A DNA stretch of 64,000 nt from Pseudomonadota bacterium (GTDB lineage: Bacteria; Pseudomonadota; Alphaproteobacteria; Acetobacterales; Acetobacteraceae), in assembly GCA_021808545.1 (NCBI GenBank), contig JAKBBM010000002.1, forward strand, positions 1-64,000, given 5' to 3'. Below are positions 19,195 to 30,824 of the stretch, piece after piece. Position numbers and translations under genes: made by a program. Position 1 is the first letter of the stretch; each line of letters opens with the position of its first letter. The notes beneath the pieces were generated by a model, which did not search any database, had not been told where the DNA came from, and was given only the letters and a program-made list of their open reading frames with translations.

Positions 19195-20376
19195 TCAAGG
19201 CCCGCCCGTCAATGGCTTTGTGGCCAGCCAGGCCCCCAGCCGGCGCAGGGCTTCATCCAGCACCTCATCTTGCTTGCAAAACGCAAACCGCACGTAATGG
19301 CGGGGCGGATCGGCGGCATAAAAAGCCGAAACCGGAATCGCCGCCACCTTGGCCTGCGTGACCATCCGTTGGCAAAAGGCCACATCGTCCCCGGTAAAGC
19401 CCAGGGCGGAAAAATCCGCCGTGATGAAATAGCTGCCGCCCGCGGGCAACGTGGCAAAGCCCAAACGGCGCAGCCCCGCCTCCAGCCGGTCGCGCTTGGC
19501 CCGCATTTCATCGGCCAGGCCGGTGAAATACGCATCACTCTTGGCCAGGCCCAGCGCCACCGCGCGCTGCAAGTTGGGTGGGGTGGTAAAGGTAAGATTC
19601 TGGTGCGCCTTAGCCACCGGCCCGATCAGCGCGGGCGGGCCGGAGACATAGCCAACCTTCCAGCCGGTGAGCGAGAAGGTCTTGCCCGCACTGCCAATGC
19701 GCAAACAGCGTTCGGCCATGCCCGGGCGGGTCATCAGCGGCACATGCGCCATGCCGCCAAACACCAGATGCTCATACACCTCGTCGCACACCGCATAGAC
19801 ATCATGCGCGCAAAGCTGATCAGCGATGAAATCCAGATCGTCCGGCGTGAACAGCTTGCCCGTCGGGTTCATGGGCGAATTGAGCAAAAGCAGCTTGGTC
19901 TTGGGCCCAAAGGCGGCGGCGAATTCAGCGCGCGGCAGCGCCCAATCGGGCGGGCTCAAGCGCACCAGCCGGGGCACGCCGCCCAAAAGCCGCACCACGG
20001 GCAGGTATGTGTCGTAGAGCGGCTCGATCAGCACCACCTCGTCGCCGGGATTGATCAGCGCCATCAGGCAGGCGGTCAGCGCCTCGGTCGCGCCCGATGT
20101 CACGCACACACCAGCTTGCGGGTCTATCTTCAGCCCGTAAAAACGCGCATTGGCCGCGGCCACCGCCATTTTCAACTCCGGCAGGCCGCTCAGGGGCGGG
20201 TATTGGTTGCGCCGGTCCAAAAGCGCCTCGGCCGCGGCGCGCACCACATCCACCGGCCCATCCCCATCGGGAAAGCCTTGGCCAAGATTAACAGCCCCAT
20301 ACTGGGCCGCGAGCGCCGACATGGTGGTGAAAATGGTGGTGCCGGTCTGCGCCAGCAGGCTGTTGACGGGTTTCAT
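19195..20376 (-). CDS. PLP-dependent aminotransferase (methionine/kynurenine aminotransferase-like)
   Basis: VNLGQGFPDGDGPVDV...LNSPMNPTGKLF...GSAGKTFSLTGWKVGY. Confidence 0.92.
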   Translation of the reverse strand: MKPVNSLLAQTGTTIFTTMSALAAQYGAVNLGQGFPDGDGPVDVVRAAAEALLDRRNQYPPLSGLPELKMAVAAANARFYGLKIDPQAGVCVTSGATEALTACLMALINPGDEVVLIEPLYDTYLPVVRLLGGVPRLVRLSPPDWALPRAEFAAAFGPKTKLLLLNSPMNPTGKLFTPDDLDFIADQLCAHDVYAVCDEVYEHLVFGGMAHVPLMTRPGMAERCLRIGSAGKTFSLTGWKVGYVSGPPALIGPVAKAHQNLTFTTPPNLQRAVALGLAKSDAYFTGLADEMRAKRDRLEAGLRRLGFATLPAGGSYFITADFSALGFTGDDVAFCQRMVTQAKVAAIPVSAFYAADPPRHYVRFAFCKQDEVLDEALRRLGAWLATKPLTGGP

Positions 20377-20537
20377 GCGCTGGTTTTAGGAGCTGGCCCG
20401 GCCCGTGCAAGAGCCACGCGACGGGATGAATGAATTGCCGAAAAAACAGGCATAAAACCGCCATAGCTTGGGCAGATGTCCGGAATTCATGTGCTTTTTC
20501 CCCCTCCAGGGCCGCCCGCAGCCCTGGACTTAGCCTC

Positions 20538-20552
20538 TGGCACGGCTCATGC
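20538..20552 (+). promoter_or_regulatory. Putative sigma54 (-24/-12) promoter of glnB
   Basis: TGGcacggctcatGC: TGGCACG with GG-N10-GC spacing, ~125 nt upstream of glnB. Confidence 0.6.
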
Positions 20553-20603
20553 TAGACTAAACCCGTCAGCCCGTTGGCTGGCGCGCGCGGCATCCGGCCC
20601 TAG

Positions 20604-21014
<411 letters not shown>

Positions 21015-21140
21015 CCCGGCCATTGTCGCGGCGGTCAGGCATGTTTAACATGACAGCCGCTGCACGTATCGGGCGGGGGCGCATGGTGTTCCCCCGCGGA
21101 CTGGGCGGATGACACTATTCTCATTGTAACGGGGAACAAC

Positions 21141-22571
21141 ATGGCGAAGAAAGCCGAGAGCGGCGACGCGGTCGCGAAGGTTTTGGAGATGATCAAGGAA
21201 AACGGGGTCGAGTATGTCGATCTGCGTTTTACCGATCCCAAGGGCAAATGGCAGCACACGGCGCAGCATGTCTCGACCGTGGATGAGGACACGCTGAAGG
21301 ACGGCTTTATGTTCGACGGCTCGTCCATTGCTGGCTGGAAGGCGATTAACGAATCCGACATGATCCTGCAGCCGGACCTGGCTTCCGCGGTGATGGACCC
21401 GTTCGCGGCCAAGCCGAGCCTGATCCTGTTCTGCGATATTCTGGAGCCCTCCACCGGCCAGGGCTATCTGCGCGACCCGCGCTCAACCGCCAAGAAGGCT
21501 GAAGCCTTTCTGAAATCCACCGGCATCGGCGACACCGCCTTTGTGGGCGCGGAAGCTGAGTTCTTCATCTTCGATAGCGTGAAGTTCGGCACCGGCGGCA
21601 ATTTCGGCACCTATCAGCTGGATAGCGTCGAGGGCCCCGGCTCCTCGCTGAAGGATTACCCGGAAGGCAATATGGGCCACCGCCCGGCCGTGAAGGGCGG
21701 CTATTTCCCCGTGCCGCCGGTGGATGGCGATGCCGACCTGCGCGCCGAGATGCTCTCCGCCATGGGCGAAATGGGCCTGCCGATCGAGAAGCACCATCAT
21801 GAGGTCGCGCAGAGCCAGCACGAGCTGGGCACCCGCTTCAACAGCCTCACCACCATGGCCGACCAGATGCAGATCTATAAATACTGCGTCCATAATGTCG
21901 CCCATTCCTACGGCAAGACGGCGACCTTCATGCCCAAGCCGATTTATGGCGATAACGGCTCGGGCATGCACACCCATCTCTCCATCTGGAAGAATGGCAA
22001 GCCGCTCTTCGCCGGCAATGGCTATGCCGACCTGTCGGAGACCTGCCTGTACGCCATTGGCGGCATCATCAAGCACGCCAAGGCCATCAACGCGTTCTCC
22101 AACCCGTCCACCAACTCGTATAAGCGCCTGATCCCGGGCTTCGAGGCGCCGGTGCTGCTGGCCTATTCCGCCCGCAACCGCTCCGCCTCCTGCCGGATTC
22201 CGTATACGACCAGCCCGAAGGCCAAGCGCGTCGAGGTCCGCTTCCCCGACCCGACCTGCAACCCCTACCTCTCTTTCTCGGCCCTGCTGATGGCCGCGAT
22301 CGACGGCATCAAGAACAAGATCCACCCCGGCGACCCGATGGACAAGGATCTGTACGAGCTGCCGCCCGAAGAGCTGAAGGGCATCCCCACCGTGTGCGGC
22401 TCTCTGCGCGAGGCGCTGCTCTCGCTCGAGGCCGATCACGAGTTCCTGCTCGCCGGCGATGTGTTCTCGAAAGAGCAGATCGAGAGCTATATCGAGCTGA
22501 AATGGAAGGAAGTGTACCGGTTCGAGCACACGCCGCACCCGGTCGAGTTCGAAATGTATTATTCCGTCTGA
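21141..22571 (+). CDS. glnA: Type I glutamine synthetase
   Basis: [58 protein letters not shown] (adenylylation Tyr region). Confidence 0.98.
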   Translation: MAKKAESGDAVAKVLEMIKENGVEYVDLRFTDPKGKWQHTAQHVSTVDEDTLKDGFMFDGSSIAGWKAINESDMILQPDLASAVMDPFAAKPSLILFCDILEPSTGQGYLRDPRSTAKKAEAFLKSTGIGDTAFVGAEAEFFIFDSVKFGTGGNFGTYQLDSVEGPGSSLKDYPEGNMGHRPAVKGGYFPVPPVDGDADLRAEMLSAMGEMGLPIEKHHHEVAQSQHELGTRFNSLTTMADQMQIYKYCVHNVAHSYGKTATFMPKPIYGDNGSGMHTHLSIWKNGKPLFAGNGYADLSETCLYAIGGIIKHAKAINAFSNPSTNSYKRLIPGFEAPVLLAYSARNRSASCRIPYTTSPKAKRVEVRFPDPTCNPYLSFSALLMAAIDGIKNKIHPGDPMDKDLYELPPEELKGIPTVCGSLREALLSLEADHEFLLAGDVFSKEQIESYIELKWKEVYRFEHTPHPVEFEMYYSV

Positions 22572-22590
22572 TCAGACTGGAATTGCATGG

Positions 22591-22619
22591 AAAAACGGCA
22601 CCTTCGGGTGCCGTTTTTT
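22591..22619 (+). terminator. Rho-independent terminator downstream of glnA
   Basis: AAAAACGGCACC-TTCG-GGTGCCGTTTTTT. Confidence 0.92.
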
Positions 22620-22707
22620 GTGATGGCGCGCCATCCCCCCACAAACCCCTTGCCGTGTGGGGCGCAAGCGCCTAAATAGAGGCTCAACAAAACCCGCTTT
22701 TCCGCAG

Positions 22708-22736
22708 GGTGGCCTCGTAAACGGGCCGCCTTTTTT
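22708..22736 (+). promoter_or_regulatory. Terminator-like hairpin in the rimP leader
   Basis: GGTGGCC-TCGTAAACG-GGCCGCC-TTTTTT directly upstream of the probable rimP start. Confidence 0.6.
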
Positions 22737-22752
22737 ATTGGATTTTTGCCGC

Positions 22753-23277
22753 TTGTCCGACAACCGCCCAACCCATACCGGCCTTGAGGGCCGTATCGCC
22801 GGGATTATCGCCGCGCCACTGGAAGCCCAGGGCTATGAGCTCGTGCGCGTGCAGGTGATGGGGCGCGAAACCCCAACCGTGCAGATCATGGCCGACCGGG
22901 CTGATGGCGCGCCCTTCACGCTCGAGGATTGCGAAACCGTGAGCCATCTGCTCTCGGCCGTGCTGGATGTGGAAGACCCGATCGAGAACGCCTGGACGCT
23001 GGAAGTCTCCTCCGCCGGGATTGACCGGCCGCTGACCCGCACCAAGGATTTCAATAAATATGCCGGCTTTACCGCGAAAATCGAGCTGGCCTTCCCCGGC
23101 CCCGACAACCGCAAGCGCTTCACCGGCACGCTGATCGGCGCTGACAGCGAAACCGCCCGGCTGCGCCTGGACGATGGCGAAATCGTGGAACTGCGCCGCA
23201 CCGATATCCGCAAAGCCAAGCTCGTGCTCACCGACGAACTGATCGCCTTTACCACCCAATCCACCGTGACCAATTAG
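22753..23277 (+). CDS. rimP: Ribosome maturation factor RimP
   Basis: [87 protein letters not shown]. Start uncertain (TTG at 22738 or 22753; ORF open from 22657). Confidence 0.9.
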   Translation: MSDNRPTHTGLEGRIAGIIAAPLEAQGYELVRVQVMGRETPTVQIMADRADGAPFTLEDCETVSHLLSAVLDVEDPIENAWTLEVSSAGIDRPLTRTKDFNKYAGFTAKIELAFPGPDNRKRFTGTLIGADSETARLRLDDGEIVELRRTDIRKAKLVLTDELIAFTTQSTVTN

Positions 23278-23286
23278 AGGACGCCC

Positions 23287-24804
23287 ATGGACACCGCCGT
23301 CAATCGCCCGGAATTGCTGCTCGTCGCCGATGCCGTCGCGCGCGAGAAACAGATCGAGCGCGAGGAAGTGCTGGAAGCGATGGAACAGGCCATCCAAAAG
23401 GCCGGCCGCGCCAAATACGGGCATGAGAAGGATATTCGCGCCGTCATCGACCGCAAGACCGGCGATGTCCGGCTCTCGCGCTGGACCGAGATCGTCGAGA
23501 TCGTGGAGAATGAGGAAACCCAGATCCCGGTATCCATCTCCAAGAAATTCGCGCCCGAGAAGGAGGTGGGGGATTTCATCGTCGATCCGCTGCCGCCCAT
23601 TGATTTTGGGCGCATCGCGGCACAGACCGCCAAGCAGGTCATCGTGCAGCGCGTGCGCGAATATGAGCGCTCAAAACAATATAACGAGTTCAAGGACCGG
23701 GTGGGCGAGATCATCAATGGCGTGGTCAAGCGTACCGAGTACGGCAACCTCATGGTGGATTTGGGCCGGGCCGAGGCGCTGTTGCGCCGCGATGAGTGCA
23801 TCCCGCGCGAGAATCTGAAAAATGGCGACCGCGTGCGCGCCTTTATCTACGATGTGCGCGAGGAGCCCAGAGGCCCGCAAATCTTCCTCTCGCGCACCCA
23901 TCCCGGCTTCCTCGCCAAGCTGTTCGCCCAGGAAGTGCCCGAGATTTACGACGGCATCATCGAGATCAAGGCCGTGGCGCGCGACCCTGGCTCACGCGCC
24001 AAAATGGCCGTGATCTCGCGCGATGCCTCGATCGACCCGGTGGGGGCGTGCGTGGGCATGCGCGGCTCACGCGTGCAGGCCGTGGTGGCCGAGCTGCAGG
24101 GCGAGAAGATCGACATCATCCCCTGGTCGCCCAATGTCGCGACCTTCGTGGTCAACGCTCTGGCCCCGGCCGAGGTGTCCAAGGTGGTGATGGATGAGGA
24201 AGCCGGGCGCGTGGAAGTGGTGGTGCCCGACAGCCAGCTCTCGCTCGCCATCGGCCGCAGAGGGCAGAATGTGCGCCTCGCCTCGCAACTCACGCGCTGG
24301 GATATCGACATCCTGACCGAAGCCGAGGAATCGGAGCGCCGGCAGGAGGAATTCCGCCGCAAGACCGGCCTGTTCGTCGAGGCGCTGGATGTGGATGACA
24401 TGATCGCCGGGCTGCTGGTGCAGGAAGGGTTCGAGACCGTGGATGATCTCGTCGTCACCCCGCAGGAGGAAGTCGCCGAGATTGAGGGCTTTGATGAAGG
24501 TGTCGCCACCGAGCTGCGCCGCCGCGCCGAAACATTCCTTGCCCGCCAGGCGAACGAGCAGGAGGAAAAGCGCATCGCACTTGGTGTGACCGACGATATC
24601 GCCGCGTTCGAGGCGTTCTCGGCCAAGGATCTGATCGCGCTGGGCGAGAAGGGCGTGAAGACGCTCGACGACCTCGCCGATCTCGCGGGCGACGAGCTGG
24701 TGGAAATCCTCGGCGCCGAAACGATGAGCGAGGAGCAGGCCAACGAAATCATCATGGCCGCGCGCGCACACTGGTTCGAGGGAGATGACAGCCACGCTTC
24801 CTGA
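23287..24804 (+). CDS. nusA: Transcription termination/antitermination factor NusA
   Basis: [38 protein letters not shown]...; S1/KH region [31 protein letters not shown]. Confidence 0.97.
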   Translation: MDTAVNRPELLLVADAVAREKQIEREEVLEAMEQAIQKAGRAKYGHEKDIRAVIDRKTGDVRLSRWTEIVEIVENEETQIPVSISKKFAPEKEVGDFIVDPLPPIDFGRIAAQTAKQVIVQRVREYERSKQYNEFKDRVGEIINGVVKRTEYGNLMVDLGRAEALLRRDECIPRENLKNGDRVRAFIYDVREEPRGPQIFLSRTHPGFLAKLFAQEVPEIYDGIIEIKAVARDPGSRAKMAVISRDASIDPVGACVGMRGSRVQAVVAELQGEKIDIIPWSPNVATFVVNALAPAEVSKVVMDEEAGRVEVVVPDSQLSLAIGRRGQNVRLASQLTRWDIDILTEAEESERRQEEFRRKTGLFVEALDVDDMIAGLLVQEGFETVDDLVVTPQEEVAEIEGFDEGVATELRRRAETFLARQANEQEEKRIALGVTDDIAAFEAFSAKDLIALGEKGVKTLDDLADLAGDELVEILGAETMSEEQANEIIMAARAHWFEGDDSHAS

Positions 24805-25405
24805 ACCGGCCATAGATCCGATAGAGCCGCCATCCGAGACCGGGCCGCACCGGCGCTGCCTTGTCAGCCGGGCCGAGGGGCGGCGCGAGGAGATGCTGCG
24901 TTTTGTCGCGGGACCGGAGCGGCAAGTGGTGTTCGACGCCGCCGCAACCCTGCCCGGACGCGGAATGTGGTTGAGCCCGCGCGCCGATGTGCTAGAGCAG
25001 GCAATCCGGCGCGGTGTCTTCTCCCGTGCCGCGCGCATGCCGCTGACCGTGCCGCCGGATCTGGCAGACCATGTGCAGGCGGCGCTAAACCGGCGCCTGA
25101 CCGATCTGCTCGGTCTTGCGCGGCGCAGCGGGGCAGCGGTTTCCGGCTTCGAGAAGGCGCAAGACTGGCTGCGGGCCAACCGCGCCGGGCTGGTGGTGCA
25201 AGCCGCCGATGGCAGTCCCGAAGAGCGGGCGCGGTTTCTGGCCCGGGCGGGGAGTGTCCCGGTGGTGGCGGTTTTATCCGCCGCCACGCTGGGCAAAATT
25301 TTCGGCCGGACGCATACGGTGCATGTCATCCTGGGCCCCGGACGGCTGGCCCGGATGATCGAAATCGAGGCGCGGCGCCTGCAAGGTGTTGCGGATAAGG
25401 GATGA
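24785..25405 (+). CDS. YlxR-family (DUF448) RNA-binding protein with C-terminal L7Ae-like domain
   Basis: [52 protein letters not shown]...; between nusA and infB. Confidence 0.88.
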   Translation: MTATLPEPAIDPIEPPSETGPHRRCLVSRAEGRREEMLRFVAGPERQVVFDAAATLPGRGMWLSPRADVLEQAIRRGVFSRAARMPLTVPPDLADHVQAALNRRLTDLLGLARRSGAAVSGFEKAQDWLRANRAGLVVQAADGSPEERARFLARAGSVPVVAVLSAATLGKIFGRTHTVHVILGPGRLARMIEIEARRLQGVADKG

Positions 25406-25473
25406 AGCGGGCAGTAGTGCCCAACAAGTCCGGGATCCGTCCCGGCAAAGACGTGAATGGACCGGATTAAGAC

Positions 25474-28182
25474 ATGACTGACGGCAACGACCAGAATGAA
25501 ACCAAGGGCAGGCTCTCGCTGCGTCCGGCGGCGCGCGGGGATGCGGGGCATACTGTCGATGCCGGATCGGTGCGGCAGAGCTTCTCGCACGGCCGCTCCA
25601 AGGTCGTGCAGGTGGAGGTGCGCAAGAAACGCGGTGCGGGCGGACACGCCCCCGCGGCCGGCGGCGAACCCGCCGCCCCAGCACCCCTGACGCCAAAGCC
25701 CGCCGCGCGCCAGGGCGCCACCTCCGCCGGGCAACGGCAGCGCCCCAGCCCAGGAGGGGCCCAGCGCGCCCTGACCGCGGCCGAGCTCGCCACCCGCCAG
25801 CGCGTTCTGGCCGAGGCCGCCCTGCGCGAGGCCGAGCGCCGTGAGCAGGAGAAGATTTCCATTCTCTCCGCCGCCGAAGAAGCCAGACGGCGCGAAGAAG
25901 AGGCCGCGCGCGCCCAGGCCGAGGAAGAAGCCCGGCTGAAAGCCGAGGCCGAGGAGGCCGCGCATCTCAAGGCCGAGCAAGAGGCCGCCGCGGCCGCCAA
26001 GGCCGCGCAGGAAGCCAACACCAAGACCGCGCAGGAAACCGATACCAAGGCCGCGCCGCAACCAGCGGCCCCGGCCCGGCCCGCGGCGCCACGTCCGCCA
26101 GCACGTCCCGGCGCAGCCGCCTCTCCCGCCGCGCGCGCCACCTTGCAGCTGCGCCCCGGCGCAAGCCGCCCCGCCGGCGATGACGAGGACGAAGCTCCGC
26201 GCGGTCCCGCGCGCCGTCCTACCGCCACGCCCCCCCGGCGCGGCGCGCCCGCGGCCCCGGCCAAGAAGCTGGGCGATGGCAACCGCCGCGGCGGACGCAT
26301 CGACGTGCAGGCCGCCCTCGAAGGGGCTGATGAGAAAGTCCGCTCGCTCGCCTCCGTACGCCGCCAGCGCGAGCGCGAACGCCGCCAGGCCGAGCTGGAG
26401 CTGCTGCGCGCCGACGGCGTGAAAGTGGTCCGCGAGGTTATCCTGCCCGAGACCATTACCGTGCAGGAGCTGGCCAACCGCATGGCCGCGCAAGGGCGCG
26501 ACGTGGTCCGCGCGCTGATGAAAATGGGCGTGATGGCGACCATCACCCAGACCATCGATGCCGACACCGCCGAACTCGTCATCAGCGAATTCGGCCATAA
26601 GGTCCGCCGTGTTTCTGATTCCGACGTGGAGCTGGGACTGGAAGGCAAGGCCGACGATGAGGCCGAGCTCAAACCGCGCCCGCCGGTTGTCACCATCATG
26701 GGCCATGTCGATCACGGCAAGACCTCGCTTTTGGACGCGCTGCGCCACACCGATGTGGCCGCCGGCGAGGCGGGCGGGATTACCCAGCATATCGGCGCCT
26801 ATCAGGTCACCCTACCCTCGGGCCAGGCCATCACCTTCCTCGACACGCCAGGCCATGAGGCCTTCACCGCCATGCGCGCGCGCGGCGCCGCCGCCACCGA
26901 TATCGTGGTGCTGGTCGTCGCCGCCGATGACGGCGTGATGCCGCAGACGATCGAGGCGATCAAACACGCCAAGGCTGCGCAAGTGCCCATCATCGTCGCG
27001 ATCAATAAGATCGACCGGCCGGGCGCCGACCCAAACCGTGTGCGCAACGAGCTGCTGCAGCATGAGATCGTGGTCGAGAGCATGAGCGGCGACACCATGG
27101 ATGTCGAGGTTTCGGCGCTGAAGAAGCTCAATCTCGACAAGCTGGAAGAGGCCATTTTGCTCCAGGCCGAGGTGCTGGAACTGCGGGCCAACCCCGACCG
27201 TACGGCCGAAGGTGCCATCATCGAAAGCCGGCTCGATAAGGGCCGTGGACCGGTGGCTACCGTGCTGGTCCAGAAAGGCACGCTACACCAGGGCGATATT
27301 GTGGTGGCGGGCGCCCAATGGGGCCGCGTGCGCGCCATGCTGAACGATAAGGCCCAGCCGGTGAAGGAGGCCAACCCCTCCCTGCCGGTGGAAATTCTCG
27401 GCCTTTCGGGTGCGCCCACGGCGGGTGAGCCCTTCGTGGTGGTGGAAAACGAGCAGCGCGCCCGCGAAATCACCGAATACCGCCAGCAGAAGCTGCGCGA
27501 GCGGCAGGTGGCGGCGCAAACCGCCCTGCGCGGCACCATGGAGGAGATGCTGGCGCGCATCCAGGCCGGGGCGCAGAAGGAAGTCGCCGTGCTGATCAAG
27601 GCCGATGTGCAAGGCTCGGCCGAGGCCATCCAGGTGGTTCTGGGCAAGCTCGGCAACGAGGAAGTGCGCGTGCGCGTGATCTATTCCGGCGTCGGCCAGA
27701 TCACCGAAAGCGACATCCAGCTCGCCAAGGCGTCCGATGGCATTATCGTCGCCTTCAATGTCCGCGCCAACGCGCAGGCGCGCGAGCTGGCCAACCGCGA
27801 AGGCGTGGATATCCGCTATTACTCGATCATCTACGAGGTGGCGGACGATATCGAGACGCTGGTCAAGGGCAAGCTCGCCCCCGTGCATCGCGAGAAATTC
27901 CTGGGCTATGCGGAAATCCGCCAAGTGTTCAACATCACCAAGACCGGCAAGGTCGGGGGCTGTTATGTCACCGAGGGCGTGGTCAAGCGCGGCTGCGGCG
28001 TGCGCCTGCTGCGCGACAATGTCGTCATCCATCAGGGCGAGCTCTCGCAGCTCAAGCGCTTCAAGGACGATGTCCGCGAAGTGGCGCGCGGCTATGAATG
28101 CGGCCTGTCCTTCGCGGGCTTCCAGGATCTGCGCGAAGGCGATGTGGTAGAGTGCTATGAAACCGAGATCGTCGCGCCCTGA
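25474..28182 (+). CDS. infB: Translation initiation factor IF-2
   Basis: [41 protein letters not shown]...[18 protein letters not shown]; Ala/Glu-rich N-terminal extension. Confidence 0.98.
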   Translation: MTDGNDQNETKGRLSLRPAARGDAGHTVDAGSVRQSFSHGRSKVVQVEVRKKRGAGGHAPAAGGEPAAPAPLTPKPAARQGATSAGQRQRPSPGGAQRALTAAELATRQRVLAEAALREAERREQEKISILSAAEEARRREEEAARAQAEEEARLKAEAEEAAHLKAEQEAAAAAKAAQEANTKTAQETDTKAAPQPAAPARPAAPRPPARPGAAASPAARATLQLRPGASRPAGDDEDEAPRGPARRPTATPPRRGAPAAPAKKLGDGNRRGGRIDVQAALEGADEKVRSLASVRRQRERERRQAELELLRADGVKVVREVILPETITVQELANRMAAQGRDVVRALMKMGVMATITQTIDADTAELVISEFGHKVRRVSDSDVELGLEGKADDEAELKPRPPVVTIMGHVDHGKTSLLDALRHTDVAAGEAGGITQHIGAYQVTLPSGQAITFLDTPGHEAFTAMRARGAAATDIVVLVVAADDGVMPQTIEAIKHAKAAQVPIIVAINKIDRPGADPNRVRNELLQHEIVVESMSGDTMDVEVSALKKLNLDKLEEAILLQAEVLELRANPDRTAEGAIIESRLDKGRGPVATVLVQKGTLHQGDIVVAGAQWGRVRAMLNDKAQPVKEANPSLPVEILGLSGAPTAGEPFVVVENEQRAREITEYRQQKLRERQVAAQTALRGTMEEMLARIQAGAQKEVAVLIKADVQGSAEAIQVVLGKLGNEEVRVRVIYSGVGQITESDIQLAKASDGIIVAFNVRANAQARELANREGVDIRYYSIIYEVADDIETLVKGKLAPVHREKFLGYAEIRQVFNITKTGKVGGCYVTEGVVKRGCGVRLLRDNVVIHQGELSQLKRFKDDVREVARGYECGLSFAGFQDLREGDVVECYETEIVAP

Positions 28183-28585
28183 GGGCGCGCACGGCACCCC
28201 GAGCCAGCGCCAGCTGCGCGTGGCGGAGGAAATCCGCCACGCCCTGGCCGATGTGCTGCTGCGTACCGAATTCCGCGATCCGGAGCTGGCCGGCGCGCAT
28301 CTCACCATTTCGGAAGTGCGCATGTCGCCCGACCTGAAGCATGCGCTGGTGTTCGCCTCAGTGCTGGGCCATAAGGATATCCGCCCGCTTTTGCCGGCCT
28401 TAAAGCGCGCCGCCCCCTTCCTGCGGTCGCAAATCGCGCCCAAGCTTGGCCTGCGCGTGGTGCCGGACCTGAAATTCGTGGCCGATGCGGCGCTCGACCA
28501 GGCCTCGCGCATCAACGAGATCCTGCATTCGCCGGATGTGGCCCGCGACCTTCCCGGCGGGCCCGATGAGACCGAGCAGGACTGA
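28157..28585 (+). CDS. rbfA: 30S ribosome-binding factor A
   Basis: [55 protein letters not shown]; ends [11 protein letters not shown]. Confidence 0.95.
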   Translation: MKPRSSRPEGAHGTPSQRQLRVAEEIRHALADVLLRTEFRDPELAGAHLTISEVRMSPDLKHALVFASVLGHKDIRPLLPALKRAAPFLRSQIAPKLGLRVVPDLKFVADAALDQASRINEILHSPDVARDLPGGPDETEQD

Positions 28586-29537
28586 ACAGCTCACCCCGGC
28601 GCAAATCGCGCGGGCGGCTTCTATGCTGCGCGCGGGCGGGCTTGTCGCCTTTGGCACGGAAACCGTTTACGGGCTGGGCGCCGATGCCTGCAATGGCGAT
28701 GCCGTGGCGAGGCTTTACGCGGCCAAGGGGCGGCCCAGTTTCAACCCGCTGATCTGCCATTTCGCCGATGCGCAAACCGCGTTTCGCTATGTTGTGCCCA
28801 CCGCGCTGGCAAAGCGCCTGGCCGAGGCCTTCTGGCCCGGGCCGCTGACCCTGGTGCTGCCGCGCGCGCCTAATTGCCCGGTATCGCAACTGGCCGGGGC
28901 GGGGCTGCCCACGCTGGCCGTGCGGGTGCCAGCCCATGCTGTGGCGCACCAGCTTCTGGCGGCATTTGGCGGGCCGGTTGCCGCCCCTTCGGCCAACCGG
29001 TCGGGGCGCATCTCGCCCACCAGTGCGGCGCATGTGCTGGCCGATCTGGAAGGGCGGATCGACGCGGTGCTTGATTCAGGCCCCTGCGCGGTGGGGGTGG
29101 AATCCACGGTTCTGGACCTGTCCTGCCCCATCCCAATCTTGCTACGCCCGGGCGGGGTGAGTGTGGAGGCGCTGGAAACCATCACCGGCAGGTTGGCTCA
29201 GGCGCCAACACCGGGCACGGCGCCCGCGGCACCGGGCATGCTGGCCTCGCATTACGCGCCCGCCTTACCCGTGCGCTTGAATGCGCGGGCTGTGGGCACG
29301 GATGAAGCGCTGCTCGCCTTCGGCCCCGTGCCGGCTGGGGCAGGGCTCGTCTTTCAGCTCTCCGAGCGGCAGGATCTGGCCGAGGCTGCCGCGCGCCTGT
29401 TCGAAGGGCTGCATTGGCTGGACGCGCAAGCCCACGCACAAGGGCTGAAGGCGATTGCGGTGGCTCCCGTCCCCGCCACGGGGCTTGGCCTTGCGATGAA
29501 TGACCGTTTGAGCCGTGCCGCCGCGCCGCGCGGCTGA
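28566..29537 (+). CDS. L-threonylcarbamoyladenylate synthase (Sua5/YciO/YrdC family)
   Basis: ARAASMLRAGGLVAFGTETVYGLGADACNGDAVARLYAAKGRPSFNPLICHF; VAAPSANRSGRISPTSAAHV; C-terminal Sua5 domain. Confidence 0.94.
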   Translation: MRPSRTEQLTPAQIARAASMLRAGGLVAFGTETVYGLGADACNGDAVARLYAAKGRPSFNPLICHFADAQTAFRYVVPTALAKRLAEAFWPGPLTLVLPRAPNCPVSQLAGAGLPTLAVRVPAHAVAHQLLAAFGGPVAAPSANRSGRISPTSAAHVLADLEGRIDAVLDSGPCAVGVESTVLDLSCPIPILLRPGGVSVEALETITGRLAQAPTPGTAPAAPGMLASHYAPALPVRLNARAVGTDEALLAFGPVPAGAGLVFQLSERQDLAEAAARLFEGLHWLDAQAHAQGLKAIAVAPVPATGLGLAMNDRLSRAAAPRG

Positions 29538-30824
29538 TCAGCCAGCCTCGTCCAGCTTTAAAACCTCGCCCGCCAGGTACAGGCTGCCGCAAATCAGCAC
29601 GCGCGCGGGCGTGGTGATCTGGGCCAGCGCGCCGCGTATATCTGGCCCAGGCACGGCAATACCGCCCGACGCCGCGACAATATCCACCACCGGCAAGGCC
29701 AGATGCTGCCCGGGCTCCGCCACCGCGTAAACCATGGCCGCACGCGGGGTGAGGATGCGCAGCACCTCACCCACATCCTTGCTCTGCTTCATGCCTATGA
29801 TCAGGATTGTCGGCCCGTCCCAGGCGCGCAATTGCGCGGCCAGAACCTCGGCCCCGCCCGGATTATGCGCGCCATCCAGCCAGAGCTCCGCACCTTGGGG
29901 CAGGCGGGCTGCCAGCGCGCCGCTCAAACGCTGGAGCCGGGCCGGCCATTTCGCCTGTGTAAGCCCCTGCGCCATGGCCGCATGCGGCAGCGCGAACCCC
30001 GCCGCGCGCAGGACGGTGAGCGCGATACCGGCATTCTCCATCTGATGCGCGCCCGCCAAGGCGGGCGGGGGCAGGGCCACACCATCCAGCACCATGCCGC
30101 CCAAGGCGGGTTCAACCTTCCATTCATGGTCGCGGCGCAAAAGCGGGGCGTGCTGGGCGGCGGCCTCGGCCGCAATCACCGCCAGCACGTCGGGCGGCTG
30201 GCGCCCCACCACCACCGGAATGCCGGGTTTGATGATCCCGGCTTTCTCGCGGGCGATGATGTCCAATGCACCGCCCAGAAACTCCTGATGGTCGAGCGAA
30301 ATGGCGGTGATGGCGCAGGCCGCCGGGCGGACCAGGTTGGTGGCATCCAGCCGCCCGCCCAGACCGACCTCGATAATCGCCAGATCCGCCGGCACGCGCG
30401 CGAACAGCCAGAAGGCGGCGGCAGTGATCGCCTCGAACACGGTGATCTGGTTGCCGGCATTCACCGCCTCCACCGCATCCAGGGCCTCGGCGAGCTGCGC
30501 GTCGCTGACCAATTCCCCCGCCAGACAAATGCGCTCATTAAACCGCACCAGATGCGGCGAGGTATAAACATGCGCGCGCAGGCCCGCCGCCTCAGCCGCG
30601 GCCCTGGCAAAAGCGCAGACCGAGCCCTTGCCGTTGGTACCCGCCACATGCAGGACCGGCGGCAGGCGATGATGCGGATTGTCCAATGCCGCCAACAGGC
30701 GGATGAGACGCTCCAGGCTGAGATCGATCAGCTTGGGGTAGAGCTCATGCAGGCGCGCCAGAGCGGAACTTATGTTTTGGCGCGCGGCCGCCCCTCCAGC
30801 CCCGCGCGCCTTATCGTGGTTCAA
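29538..30824 (-). CDS. folC: Bifunctional folylpolyglutamate synthase/dihydrofolate synthase
   Basis: PPVLHVAGTNGKGSVCAFARAAAEAAGLRAHVYTSPHLVRFNERI; LDGAHNPGGAEVLAAQL. Confidence 0.95.
   Translation of the reverse strand: MNHDKARGAGGAAARQNISSALARLHELYPKLIDLSLERLIRLLAALDNPHHRLPPVLHVAGTNGKGSVCAFARAAAEAAGLRAHVYTSPHLVRFNERICLAGELVSDAQLAEALDAVEAVNAGNQITVFEAITAAAFWLFARVPADLAIIEVGLGGRLDATNLVRPAACAITAISLDHQEFLGGALDIIAREKAGIIKPGIPVVVGRQPPDVLAVIAAEAAAQHAPLLRRDHEWKVEPALGGMVLDGVALPPPALAGAHQMENAGIALTVLRAAGFALPHAAMAQGLTQAKWPARLQRLSGALAARLPQGAELWLDGAHNPGGAEVLAAQLRAWDGPTILIIGMKQSKDVGEVLRILTPRAAMVYAVAEPGQHLALPVVDIVAASGGIAVPGPDIRGALAQITTPARVLICGSLYLAGEVLKLDEAG

Noticed and set aside
25850-26250. Repeated GCC/GAG-rich stretch that looks like a tandem repeat
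   Set aside because: It encodes the Ala/Glu/Pro-rich N-terminal extension usual for IF-2, not a separate repeat element.
24067-26790. 907-aa minus-strand ORF
   Set aside because: Antisense to nusA/ylxR/infB; low-complexity Gly/Leu/Ser composition mirrors the infB Ala/Glu-rich region.
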